Of a stretch of 64,000 nucleotides of DNA, positions 42,586 through 50,477 are shown piece by piece (the first letter of the stretch is position 1; each line of letters opens with the position of its first letter). Under the pieces are notes generated by a model. It did no database searches and was not told where the DNA came from. It saw nothing but the letters and a program-made list of their open reading frames with translations. A program made the translations under genes and the position numbers. This DNA comes from Mycolicibacterium tokaiense (GTDB taxonomy: Bacteria; Actinomycetota; Actinomycetes; Mycobacteriales; Mycobacteriaceae): assembly GCF_010725885.1 (NCBI RefSeq), contig NZ_AP022600.1:1674001-1738000 (forward strand), in the 5' to 3' direction.

Positions 42586-42591
42586 TAGACT
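42586..42591 (+). promoter_or_regulatory. -10 box of the MarR gene
   Basis: TAGACT, a near-ideal mycobacterial -10, ends 9 nt before the ATG at 42600. Leaderless transcript likely. Confidence 0.55.
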
Positions 42592-42599
42592 GGCGAACT

Positions 42600-43079
42600 A
42601 TGACAGAGAGCGAAGTCGGCGTCGCGGACGTAGCTGACGTCACCGACCTTGCCGAGGGTCTGCACCGTGCGTTGTCGAAGCTGTTCACCGTGCTGCGCCG
42701 CGGTGACAAAACCGCCGCCACCCCGGCCGACGACCTGACACTCGCTCAGCTCTCGATTCTGGTCACGCTGCTGGATCAGGGTCCCATGCGGATGACCGAA
42801 CTGGCCGCGCACGAGAAGGTCCGCACGCCCACCACCACCGTGGCGATCCGCCGCCTCGAGAAGCTGGGTCTGGTCAAGCGCACCCGGGATCCGTCTGATC
42901 TGCGCGCTGTGCTGGTCGAGATCACCCCCAAAGGCCATGCCGAACACCGCGAAGCGCTGACCAACCGCTATGCCGCGCTGGCCTCGATGCTGCGCGGGCT
43001 CACCCATGAGGAACTCGAGACGCTGCAACGCGCTCTGGAACCGCTGGAGAAGCTGGCCACCAAGAAAGTCCAGGTCTAA
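42600..43079 (+). CDS. MarR family transcriptional regulator
   Basis: 159 aa. LTLAQLSILVTLLDQGPMRM, TELAAHEKVRTPTTTVAIRR and LEKLGLVKRTRDPSDLRAVL are the MarR winged helix with the D-x-R wing. The terminal helices (LRGLTHEELETLQRALEPLE) dimerise. It has its own leaderless promoter, and the convergent neighbour is glucosylglycerate hydrolase. Target and ligand unknown. Confidence 0.9.
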   Translation: MTESEVGVADVADVTDLAEGLHRALSKLFTVLRRGDKTAATPADDLTLAQLSILVTLLDQGPMRMTELAAHEKVRTPTTTVAIRRLEKLGLVKRTRDPSDLRAVLVEITPKGHAEHREALTNRYAALASMLRGLTHEELETLQRALEPLEKLATKKVQV

Positions 43080-43123
43080 CCCAGCCCGGCCGACGATGCG
43101 GCGACGAAGGAGCCGGGGTGTAA

Positions 43124-44464
43124 CTAACCCAGCCAATCCAGCACTGCCGCCGCGGTCCAGGACTGTTGCATACTGCCCAACGGTTCCCCGGTGAACGGTT
43201 CGTAGTACTCCGCGAAGGTGCCGTCGCTGGCTTGCCGTAAACCTTCGCGCCGCAAGCTGTTCGACCGTTCGGCCCACCCGCGGCGGGCGAAGCACCAGGA
43301 GTACAGCCAGGTCAGCACGGGCCACACCGGTCCGCGCCAGTATTCGCGCGGGCGAAAGTCCCGCGACACCGGTGACGTCGACGGAATCAGTGCGTACTCC
43401 AGATCCGGATGGCCGCAGAACCGCGGTCCCTCCAACAGCCGCAGCAGGGCGCGCTCCTTGTCGTGCGACAACCCGCCGCACAGCAACGGCGCGAACTGCG
43501 CCGCCGTCTCGGTGGCGATCCACCGTTGCGCCCGCACGTCGTAATCCCTTGCCGCCCCGGTCCTTTGATCGGTGGCATCGATGACCCCGGCACGGAACCG
43601 ATCCGCCCAGGAGTACAGGTCACGAACATCGGAGTGCGGGCGCTTGTAGTCTTCGCCGATCTCAGCGAGCACCGTGCACGCCACCGAGAAGACGGCGGAG
43701 ACGAACACGTCCTCGACCGCAAAGCTCATCACCTTCGGCAGCAGCGCATCGTCATAGCGCGCTGCCTTCATCTCCTCGAGCAGCCACAGATAGCGGTCGT
43801 ATTCGGTGTCCGACGGCCGCTGCGTCGCGTCGGTATTGATCTTGTTGTCCTCGCGCTGGTATTCCGGCACCGGACCCGGAATCACGTTGGCGTACGCGGC
43901 GTCCCAGCGCGGTGAGTTGTCCATCCCGGACTCCCAGCCGTGGTACACGGTGATCCGCCCGCGGGATTCCTGATCGCGCGCCTCGGCCAGCCAGCGATGC
44001 CAGCGCACCATGTCCGCCCAGCGGCGGTCCAGGAACGCCTCGGCCACCGCACGGGTGGACCGCCCGCGGGTACGGGCATGGTCCAGGATGCGCTGCACCG
44101 CGATGGCGTGCACCGGCGGCTGCGTGATACCCGAGGTGTGCCGGTTGCGCGGGGCATTGGGCGACAACGCCGAACACGCCCAGCGCGCCGGGCCGGGGAA
44201 GTAACCGTCCACCCCGTTGGCGAAGACGATGTGCGGGATCATCCCGTTGGCCCACTGCGCCGAGAGCAGCGTGTCGAGTTCGACCACAGCCCGTTCCACC
44301 GACAGGGGGGCCAGACCCACCGCCACGAACGCCGCATCCCAGCTCCACATGTGTGGATAGAGCAGGGGGGCCGCCGTGGTCATCACCCCGAGATCGTTGC
44401 CCCGCAGCAGATAGGCCGCGCGGGCCGCGAGCTGGGTCGGCGCGAAGCTGGGGTCGGGTGCCAC
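43124..44464 (-). CDS. ggh: Glucosylglycerate hydrolase (GH63)
   Basis: 446 aa, the same length as the characterised Mycolicibacterium hassiacum enzyme. The two catalytic acids fall at the same numbers: Asp182 in ESGMDNSPRWD and Glu419 in FAEYYEP. Other GH63 blocks are LLYPHMWSWDAAFVAVGLA, GMIPHIVF, TQPPVHAIAV and YWRGPVWPVLTWLYSW. It hydrolyses glucosylglycerate to glucose and glycerate. In mycobacteria glucosylglycerate accumulates under nitrogen limitation and is recycled when nitrogen returns. Transcribed alone, divergent from an SDR and convergent with a MarR gene. Confidence 0.93.
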   Translation of the reverse strand: MAPDPSFAPTQLAARAAYLLRGNDLGVMTTAAPLLYPHMWSWDAAFVAVGLAPLSVERAVVELDTLLSAQWANGMIPHIVFANGVDGYFPGPARWACSALSPNAPRNRHTSGITQPPVHAIAVQRILDHARTRGRSTRAVAEAFLDRRWADMVRWHRWLAEARDQESRGRITVYHGWESGMDNSPRWDAAYANVIPGPVPEYQREDNKINTDATQRPSDTEYDRYLWLLEEMKAARYDDALLPKVMSFAVEDVFVSAVFSVACTVLAEIGEDYKRPHSDVRDLYSWADRFRAGVIDATDQRTGAARDYDVRAQRWIATETAAQFAPLLCGGLSHDKERALLRLLEGPRFCGHPDLEYALIPSTSPVSRDFRPREYWRGPVWPVLTWLYSWCFARRGWAERSNSLRREGLRQASDGTFAEYYEPFTGEPLGSMQQSWTAAAVLDWLG

Positions 44465-44501
44465 GGGTCCATTCTGCGTTCCGGGCGCGCAGGGCGCTCG
44501 T

Positions 44502-44507
44502 TAAGGT
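44502..44507 (+). promoter_or_regulatory. -10 box for a leaderless SDR gene
   Basis: TAAGGT ends 8 nt before the ATG at 44515; no Shine-Dalgarno. Confidence 0.45.
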
Positions 44508-44514
44508 GGGCCGC

Positions 44515-45180
44515 ATGCCTTCCGCGCTCATCACCGGTGCCTCCCGCGGCCTGGGTGCGGCGATCGCCGCCGCCCTGGCTCCCACCCATACGCTGCTGCT
44601 CGCAGGGCGGCCGTCGGCCGAGTTGGACGCCGTGGCTGCCGAACACGGCGCCACCACCTGGCCCCTGGACCTCACCGACGAAGAGTCCCTGGAGGTCAGC
44701 AGTGAGGTGCTGACCGAACTGGACGTGCTGGTGCACAACGCCGGCGTGATGTACCCGGGTCGGGTCGGCGAATCCAGCGTGGACGAATGGCGGGCCACCA
44801 TGGAGGTCAATCTGATTGGCGCCGTTGGTCTCACCCTGGCCCTGCTGCCGGCCCTGCGGGCCGCAGGCGGCCAGGTGATCTTCATCAACTCCGGTTCGGG
44901 GCGCAACGTGTCAGCGGGGATGGCGTCCTACTCGGCGAGCAAGTTCGCCCTGCGGGCGTTCGCCGACTCCCTGAGGGCCGACGAACCGGGCCTGCGCGTG
45001 ACGTCGATCCACCCCGGCCGCGTCGACACCGACATGCAGCGCGATCTGGTCGGATACCACGGCGGAGAGTACGATCCGTCGACGTTCCTGCGGCCCGAGA
45101 CCGTCGCGGCGGTGGTGGCCCAGGTGGTGGCCACCCCGCCCGACGGACACACCCACGAAGTGGTGCTCAGGCCTCGCTGA
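44515..45180 (+). CDS. Short-chain dehydrogenase
   Basis: 221 aa, a short SDR. LITGASRGLGAAIAAAL, VLVHNAGVMYPG, INSGSGRNVSAGM (Ser) and YSASKFALR (Tyr, Lys) are intact, and SIHPGRVDTDMQRDLVGY follows. The arginine in LLLAGRPSAEL after strand 2 favours NADP. Leaderless start at the ATG. Its 3' end overlaps the convergent TetR gene by 14 bp. Substrate unknown. Confidence 0.88.
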   Translation: MPSALITGASRGLGAAIAAALAPTHTLLLAGRPSAELDAVAAEHGATTWPLDLTDEESLEVSSEVLTELDVLVHNAGVMYPGRVGESSVDEWRATMEVNLIGAVGLTLALLPALRAAGGQVIFINSGSGRNVSAGMASYSASKFALRAFADSLRADEPGLRVTSIHPGRVDTDMQRDLVGYHGGEYDPSTFLRPETVAAVVAQVVATPPDGHTHEVVLRPR

Positions 45181-45772
45181 CGGCAAAGCCCAGCGCCGTC
45201 AGCTGCGCCCGCATCAGCTCTTGTTGATATCCGGCCGGCAGCCGGGTCGGGAACAGCTGCGCGTGCACGGACAAGCCGTCGATGGCGGCGATGAGCAACT
45301 CGGCGATGTCACCGTCGGCGAGGTCGCTGGTCAGCTGGCCGACACCCCGGACGCCCGCGACCAGGCCGCGGAGATCAGCGAGCAGCTCATCGGCAGCCTC
45401 GCGCTGGAACTCGCGCAATGCAGGATTGGACAGCGCCCGCGGCCAGAACGTGATCTCCATCGTGGTCTCGACACTACGGTCGCCGTCGAGGGGCAGATTC
45501 TGCATCAACATCGCCCAGAGCCGGCCGAACTCGTCCTTGCCCCGCATGCTGTCCTCGACCCGGTTCCGGAACTCCCGGTGCGTCTTGACGAGGATGGACT
45601 GCAGGATGTCGTCCTTGTCCTGGAAGTAGTGGCTCAGCACGCCATTGGAGTAGCCGGACTCGTGCGCGATGGCGCGGGTGGTGGTGTTGTCGAGGCCGAC
45701 GCTGTCGATCACACGGATCGCGGCGCGCAAGATCTCCGCCCGGCGTTCGTCGTGGTCGACGATCTTCGGCAT
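45167..45772 (-). CDS. TetR family regulator (BetI-like C-terminal domain)
   Basis: 201 aa from the ATG at 45772 (AAGGGGATG precedes). DERRAEILRAAIRVIDSVGL and TTRAIAHESGYSNGVLSHYF are the DNA-binding part; FQDKDDILQSILVKTHREFR leads into a BetI-type ligand domain. It lies 92 nt downstream of the permease-kinase-aminotransferase-aldolase operon on the same strand and is probably its regulator. The palindrome CGGACGTCCG upstream of that operon is a candidate site. Confidence 0.88.
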   Translation of the reverse strand: MPKIVDHDERRAEILRAAIRVIDSVGLDNTTTRAIAHESGYSNGVLSHYFQDKDDILQSILVKTHREFRNRVEDSMRGKDEFGRLWAMLMQNLPLDGDRSVETTMEITFWPRALSNPALREFQREAADELLADLRGLVAGVRGVGQLTSDLADGDIAELLIAAIDGLSVHAQLFPTRLPAGYQQELMRAQLTALGFAVSEA

Positions 45773-45864
45773 CACATCCCCTTGCTGATCGGCTGGACCG
45801 AGTCTAGGGGTTGGCCGAAGTCACGTCCTCAGTGTGCACCGCACCGGCCGCCACCCAACGGCTT

Positions 45865-46500
45865 TCACTGCCCGTAGGCCAGCGCAGCTGCCTGGGCGGC
45901 CACCGCGTCCAGGTCACCGTCGGTCAGCAGCGCCGGTGTGCCCAGGGTGTTCGCCGCCAGGTAGACGTCGCAGAGCCACTCGAGCAGGCAGGCATGTTCG
46001 ACGGCCTCCCCGAGGGATCCGGCGCTGCTCACCGCACCATGGTTGCGCATCAACACGGTGCCGAACCCGTCGGCGACGGCGTTGCCGACCGCCACGGCCA
46101 GCTCGTCGGAGCCGAACAGCAGGTAGGGCACGGTCGGCACCCGGCCACCGAGGCGGCGGAGGTTGTAGTGCACCAGCGGCATCTGGTCACACACCAGGCC
46201 GACGGCCACAGAACTGCGGCCGTGGGTGTGCACCACTGCGCCCGCACCGGTGCGCGCGTAGACACCCAGATGCAGCCCGATCTCCGACGACGGTCTGGCC
46301 CCCTCCAGCACCTCCCCGGCATGGGTGACGATCGTGATGTCCTCGGCGACGGCGTCTTCGAGGCGCAGCCCCGAGCGGGTGATCAGCACCAGGTCGTCGG
46401 TGCGGACACTGACATTGCCGGCACCCGCCAGCGCCACCCCGTGGCCGGCGAGTTCGCGGCACCGTGCGGCCACCTCGGCACGCGCACTCCGGTCAGGCAC
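45865..46500 (-). CDS. Class II aldolase/adducin (AraD/FucA-like) protein
   Basis: 211 aa from the GTG at 46500, overlapping the aminotransferase stop by 8 nt. GAGNVSVRTDDLVLITRSGL is the phosphate-binding entry. SSEIGLHLGVYARTGAGAVV has the catalytic Glu, VVHTHGRSSVAVG two zinc-ligand His, and VLMRNHGAVSSAGSLGEA the third. Expected to be a zinc-dependent retro-aldolase on a phosphorylated sugar-like substrate giving dihydroxyacetone phosphate or a related product. Last enzyme of the operon. Confidence 0.87.
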   Translation of the reverse strand: MPDRSARAEVAARCRELAGHGVALAGAGNVSVRTDDLVLITRSGLRLEDAVAEDITIVTHAGEVLEGARPSSEIGLHLGVYARTGAGAVVHTHGRSSVAVGLVCDQMPLVHYNLRRLGGRVPTVPYLLFGSDELAVAVGNAVADGFGTVLMRNHGAVSSAGSLGEAVEHACLLEWLCDVYLAANTLGTPALLTDGDLDAVAAQAAALAYGQ

Positions 46501-47752
46501 GCGGATGACGTTGCCGGAGTGCGGCGAAGGCACCGTCGAGACCGGTGAGCGCCATGTCCAGATCGTCCGGCGTCGTGGCCGCCGACACGAACCAGTTGTG
46601 CTTGGGGTGTACGTACACCCCCCGCGCTTGCGCCTCGGCGCTGAATGCGGTGGCCAGCTGGTAATCGGTGTCGTCGACAAACAACAGGTTCGGCATCTGG
46701 GCGGGTCCGGTGTAGTGAATGTCGAAGCCCCACCTGCTCGCACTGTCGGCGATGCCGGAGCTCAGTTGCAACCCGACCTCCCGCATCCGGGCCACCGCAT
46801 CGCGACTGCCGAGCTCGGTAATGGTCGCCAGCCCGGCGGCCATGGCCACCGCCCCCATCCAGAAGGAGCCCGTCACGAAGATGCTGCCTGCCGCGTCGCG
46901 GTAACGATCGGTTCCGGTGACCGCCGCCAGCGGGTAGCCGTTGGCGATCGCTTTGCTCCAGGGGGTCAGATCCGGGTGCACCCCCAGCGGTTCCCAGCTG
47001 CCGCCGTGGTGCAGACGGAACCCGGCACGGACGTCATCGAGGATCAAGGCCGCGCCGATGGTGTCGCAGTAGGCCCGCACCTCACGGGCGAACGACGGTT
47101 CGACCAGTTCCTGGTCGAACCCGGCGTCATGCCGGAACGGGCTGACGATGATGGCGGCAACGTCGTCGGCGTGCTCCCCTACCGCGGCGCGGATCGAGGC
47201 GATGTCGTTGTAGTCGTATTCCAGCAGATTCGCCCGGTCGGCCGCGGTGACACCGGCCGGGAACGGCGTGCACCACGGCGCAGCACCGTGATACGCGCCC
47301 CTGGCCACCAGGATCATGGCGCGGCTGGTGTGGGCGCGGGCGATGGTGCAGCACATGGTGGTGGCGTCGGTACCGTTCTTGGCGAACATCACCCAGTCCG
47401 CGTGCGCGACGGTGCGCACCAGCGTCTCCGCCAGCTCGACCATGACCGGCGCCGCACCGTTCACGCAATCACCCTGTCGCCGTTGCTGTTCGGCGGCTGC
47501 CTCGACTGCGGGGTCCTGGTGGCCGAGAATCACCGGTCCCCAGCTGCACATCAGGTCGACGTACTCGTTGCCATCGACGTCCCACAGGCGTGCACCGCGG
47601 GACCGCGCGATGTATTGCGGAATCGCCGGGAAGGCGCGCATGTCGAGGTGGCCGTACATCCCGTTGGGCACGACGGCACCTGCGCGCCGGCGCAGCTCGC
47701 TGTCGGCACTGCGCTGTCGCAGGTCGGTGCCGACGTTCAGATCGGTGGTCAC
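46493..47752 (-). CDS. Class III aminotransferase (glutamate-1-semialdehyde aminomutase-like)
   Basis: 419 aa. LWDVDGNEYVDLMCSWGPVI, FAKNGTDATTMCCTIARAHT (PLP phosphate contact), ALILDDVRAGFRL (Asp pairing with the pyridine N) and PWSKAIANGYPLAAVTG (Schiff-base Lys) are complete. Heme synthesis is unlikely in this context. Rather, it probably removes an amino group from an amino-alcohol or amino-sugar carried in by the APC permease. The GTG start overlaps the kinase stop. Confidence 0.87.
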   Translation of the reverse strand: MTTDLNVGTDLRQRSADSELRRRAGAVVPNGMYGHLDMRAFPAIPQYIARSRGARLWDVDGNEYVDLMCSWGPVILGHQDPAVEAAAEQQRRQGDCVNGAAPVMVELAETLVRTVAHADWVMFAKNGTDATTMCCTIARAHTSRAMILVARGAYHGAAPWCTPFPAGVTAADRANLLEYDYNDIASIRAAVGEHADDVAAIIVSPFRHDAGFDQELVEPSFAREVRAYCDTIGAALILDDVRAGFRLHHGGSWEPLGVHPDLTPWSKAIANGYPLAAVTGTDRYRDAAGSIFVTGSFWMGAVAMAAGLATITELGSRDAVARMREVGLQLSSGIADSASRWGFDIHYTGPAQMPNLLFVDDTDYQLATAFSAEAQARGVYVHPKHNWFVSAATTPDDLDMALTGLDGAFAALRQRHPRA

Positions 47753-48756
47753 AGGTTCTCCTTCTCGAGGCGCTCACGGATACGGTGCACAGCCGGGGTG
47801 TCGACGGCTGCGAGCACGCTCAGCACACCGTCCAGGTTCTCGATGCCGGCATCCGAGCCCAGCCCGGTGGCGACCAAAGCCCCACAGGCACAGCCGATCA
47901 GCGCAGCGTCGGCCGGATCGCAGCCCACCAGGAGGCCGGTGATCATGCCGGCGTTGAACGAATCGCCGCAGCCGGTGGTGTCGACGACGGTGGTGGGCAG
48001 AGCGGGCACCGACACGGGCGCAGCGTCGGGCATCACGATGATCGCGCCCTCGGCACCGACCGTGACCGCGACGGCACCGACTCCCCGCGCCAGCAGGCTG
48101 TGCGCTGCGGCGACGAGGTCGTGGATCCCGGTGAGCCCGCGCAGTTGCTGGTCATTGGGCAGGAACCAGTCCACCAGCGGCAGTACCGGAGCCAGCAGAT
48201 CCAGCGTGTCCGGCCTGCCGGGATACAACAGGTCCATGTAGATCGGTGTGCCTGCCGCACCGACGGCCTCGAACAGGTCGAGCCCATCTGAATTCAGCAG
48301 CAGCGGAGTGGTTTCCGGGCCGCCGAACAGGACGGCGTCGGCGGCCATGAGAGCAGCGGAATCGACCTCCGAAGCGCTCAGCGTGGCCATCGCGCCAGGA
48401 ACGTGCAGGGCCGGTCGTTCACCATTGGGGCGGATGGGCAGGATGGTAGACGCGGTGACCGCGCCCGAACGTGGCACCAGCCCGGTGGTGTCGATGCCGT
48501 GGGACTGCAGTTGCATGGCGAGCAGGCGACCCAGGAGATCGTCGCCGATGGCGCCGAACGACGAGACGGAATGTCCCAGCTTGGCCAGGTCGACGGCCGC
48601 CCCGCCACCGGTTCCGGCCACGGTGGCCCGGATTTCGTCGAGCACGACACTGCCCTGCCCCTCCGGAATGCCCGATACCGGTCGGCCGAGGATGTCCACG
48701 ATGTGCGGACCGAGCACCGCAACAGTGCCCAGGATGGTGGAGTCGTTCTGGCCCAT
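47749..48756 (-). CDS. PfkB family carbohydrate kinase
   Basis: 335 aa. TVAGTGGGAAVDLAKLGHSV is the N-terminal PfkB signature. GDDLLGRLLAMQLQSHGIDT, FLPNDQQLRGLTG and VDTTGCGDSFNAGMITGLL (anion hole and catalytic Asp) are intact. It phosphorylates a hydroxyl group of the operon's substrate, consistent with a downstream aldolase that needs a phosphorylated compound. Its stop overlaps the aminotransferase start, and it begins 6 nt after the permease stop. Confidence 0.88.
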   Translation of the reverse strand: MGQNDSTILGTVAVLGPHIVDILGRPVSGIPEGQGSVVLDEIRATVAGTGGGAAVDLAKLGHSVSSFGAIGDDLLGRLLAMQLQSHGIDTTGLVPRSGAVTASTILPIRPNGERPALHVPGAMATLSASEVDSAALMAADAVLFGGPETTPLLLNSDGLDLFEAVGAAGTPIYMDLLYPGRPDTLDLLAPVLPLVDWFLPNDQQLRGLTGIHDLVAAAHSLLARGVGAVAVTVGAEGAIIVMPDAAPVSVPALPTTVVDTTGCGDSFNAGMITGLLVGCDPADAALIGCACGALVATGLGSDAGIENLDGVLSVLAAVDTPAVHRIRERLEKENL

Positions 48757-48762
48757 CGACTT

Positions 48763-50208
48763 TCACCCCTGCACGGAAGGCGCCGGAGCGGGGTCGAAGT
48801 CGACCACCGCGTCCCGTCTCATGCGGTGGACCACGAACCCGGCGACGAAGGCCAGGGGAATCAGGAACGGCAGCAAGTTGGGGATCACGTCTTCGGTGCC
48901 GGTGAGCACCGAGTAGTTGGCGATGATCAGACCGGTGGCGGTCAGCAGCCCCAGCGCACCGATAGCGGGTGCCACCAACGTCTTCCACACATGACCGTCC
49001 TTACGCCGGCGGAAGAACACCACCACGGTCACCGCGACCACGCCCTGCATGGCGACGATACCGACAGTGAACAGGCCGCCCAGGCTGGTGTAGATGCCGA
49101 GGTACGGGTCGGCGCCGACCACCACGAAAACAACCAGGAGAACGGCCGTCAGAATGGACATGGCCTCACTGGCCCGCGCGGGGCCCTGGTAGCGGGGGTG
49201 CAGGGCCCCCAACGCTTTCGGCATGGTTCCCTGGGATCCCATGGTCTGCAGGTAGCGGGTGGTCGCGTTGTGCAGGGCCACCAGCGATGCCAGCAGGCTG
49301 GTGCAGAAGAAGATCTGCATCAGCGCGGTGAGCCAATCGCCACCCTGCTCCCCCGACAGCACGAAGAGCAGATCACCTTGGGTCTCCTCGGTGGTGGGAA
49401 CGATCTGGTTCACTCCCACCGAGCCGACGATGAGCCACACGGTGAAGAAGTAGAACGCGGAGATGACGCCGACGCACAGATAGATAGCGCGCGGCACCGT
49501 CTTGCCTGGATTGCGTGCCTCGTTGGCGTAGATGACGGCGGACTCGATCCCGATGAACGACGTGAAGGCGATCATCAAGGCCGGGCCGATGCTGCCGGAA
49601 AACACCTGTTCAGGCGCAAATATGTCCAGGGGCAGCGCGGCCAGTCCGCTGTGCGCGAGGATCAGGATGTCGAGGATCACCAGCATGGCGAACTCGGCGA
49701 AGATGAGGATCAACAGCACCTTGGCGCTGAGATCGGCCGCGTGTCTGCCGAGTAGTCCGACTATCAGCAATGCGGCCACCGAGTACACCCACCACGGCAG
49801 GTCCACGCCGTAGTCCAGGGCGATGACATCGACGAAATAGCCTGCAGCTGTGGTGATTGCGATGGTTCCGGAGCCGTAGGCCAAGGTGGTTGCGTAAGCC
49901 GCGCCCAACCCGGCGCCGGGCCCGAAGCCGGCGTGGACGTACCGGGCGAACCCGCCGCCACCGGGCACCGCCCGGTTGATGGCAACATAGCCGGCGGCAA
50001 AACACCCCAGCACCAGGCCCGCGACCAGGAAGATGATGGGCAGCCCCGCCCCGTTTCCCAGCGTGAAGCCGATCGGGGTGTTGCCGATCATGGAGCCCAA
50101 GGGGGCGGCGCAGGCCACCACGAGCAGCGAGACCTTGATGGGTCCCATGTTGGCCCGGAACTGCGGCTGGCCCGGTGCAGTCTGAGCATTCGGTGTGGGT
50201 AGTGACAT
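48763..50208 (-). CDS. APC superfamily amino-acid/amine permease
   Basis: 481 aa from the ATG at 50208, preceded by GGGAGA. About twelve transmembrane helices. VACAAPLGSMIGNTPIGFTL and FSGSIGPALMIAFTSFIGIE with EARNPGKTVPRAIYL are APC hallmarks. First gene of the operon permease, kinase, aminotransferase, aldolase, so its substrate is presumably an amino compound that is then phosphorylated, deaminated and cleaved. Confidence 0.9.
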   Translation of the reverse strand: MSLPTPNAQTAPGQPQFRANMGPIKVSLLVVACAAPLGSMIGNTPIGFTLGNGAGLPIIFLVAGLVLGCFAAGYVAINRAVPGGGGFARYVHAGFGPGAGLGAAYATTLAYGSGTIAITTAAGYFVDVIALDYGVDLPWWVYSVAALLIVGLLGRHAADLSAKVLLILIFAEFAMLVILDILILAHSGLAALPLDIFAPEQVFSGSIGPALMIAFTSFIGIESAVIYANEARNPGKTVPRAIYLCVGVISAFYFFTVWLIVGSVGVNQIVPTTEETQGDLLFVLSGEQGGDWLTALMQIFFCTSLLASLVALHNATTRYLQTMGSQGTMPKALGALHPRYQGPARASEAMSILTAVLLVVFVVVGADPYLGIYTSLGGLFTVGIVAMQGVVAVTVVVFFRRRKDGHVWKTLVAPAIGALGLLTATGLIIANYSVLTGTEDVIPNLLPFLIPLAFVAGFVVHRMRRDAVVDFDPAPAPSVQG

Positions 50209-50354
50209 GTGTTGTCTCCCAGGGGAACTTGCAGCGTACGGGGATGGCCAAGCGGCCGGGGACACGGTTCGGGTCCGGCCGCTCATCGTCGACGGCACAG
50301 GCCCGCCGGCCCGGCCCCGCAGTGCGGGCCGCAGCCGTGAAAGTTACTTTAGAC

Positions 50355-50364
50355 GGACGTCCGA
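50355..50364. promoter_or_regulatory. Palindrome CGGACGTCCG upstream of the APC operon
   Basis: A perfect 10-bp palindrome in an AT-rich context (TTTAGA before, AAATAG after), 147 bp upstream of the permease start. Resembles a TetR half-site pair; the TetR gene at the operon end is the likely partner. Confidence 0.4.
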
Positions 50365-50477
50365 AATAGAACAACGGTTTGCCCGAATTCGTAACGTGGG
50401 CGAAACCGACCGCGCCCAGCACGCCATGAACGCACGCACCGATGCTGCGCGAGAGTGAGAGCAGACCGCGACGGGTC

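Noticed and set aside
46325..48241. Plus-strand open frame of 638 codons opposite the aminotransferase and kinase
   Set aside because: Antisense to two genes with intact catalytic motifs; low-complexity composition.
50319..50331. CCCGCA-G-TGCGGG as a leuS terminator
   Set aside because: Only six pairs with a one-base centre, so the hairpin would have to open further; too weak to call.
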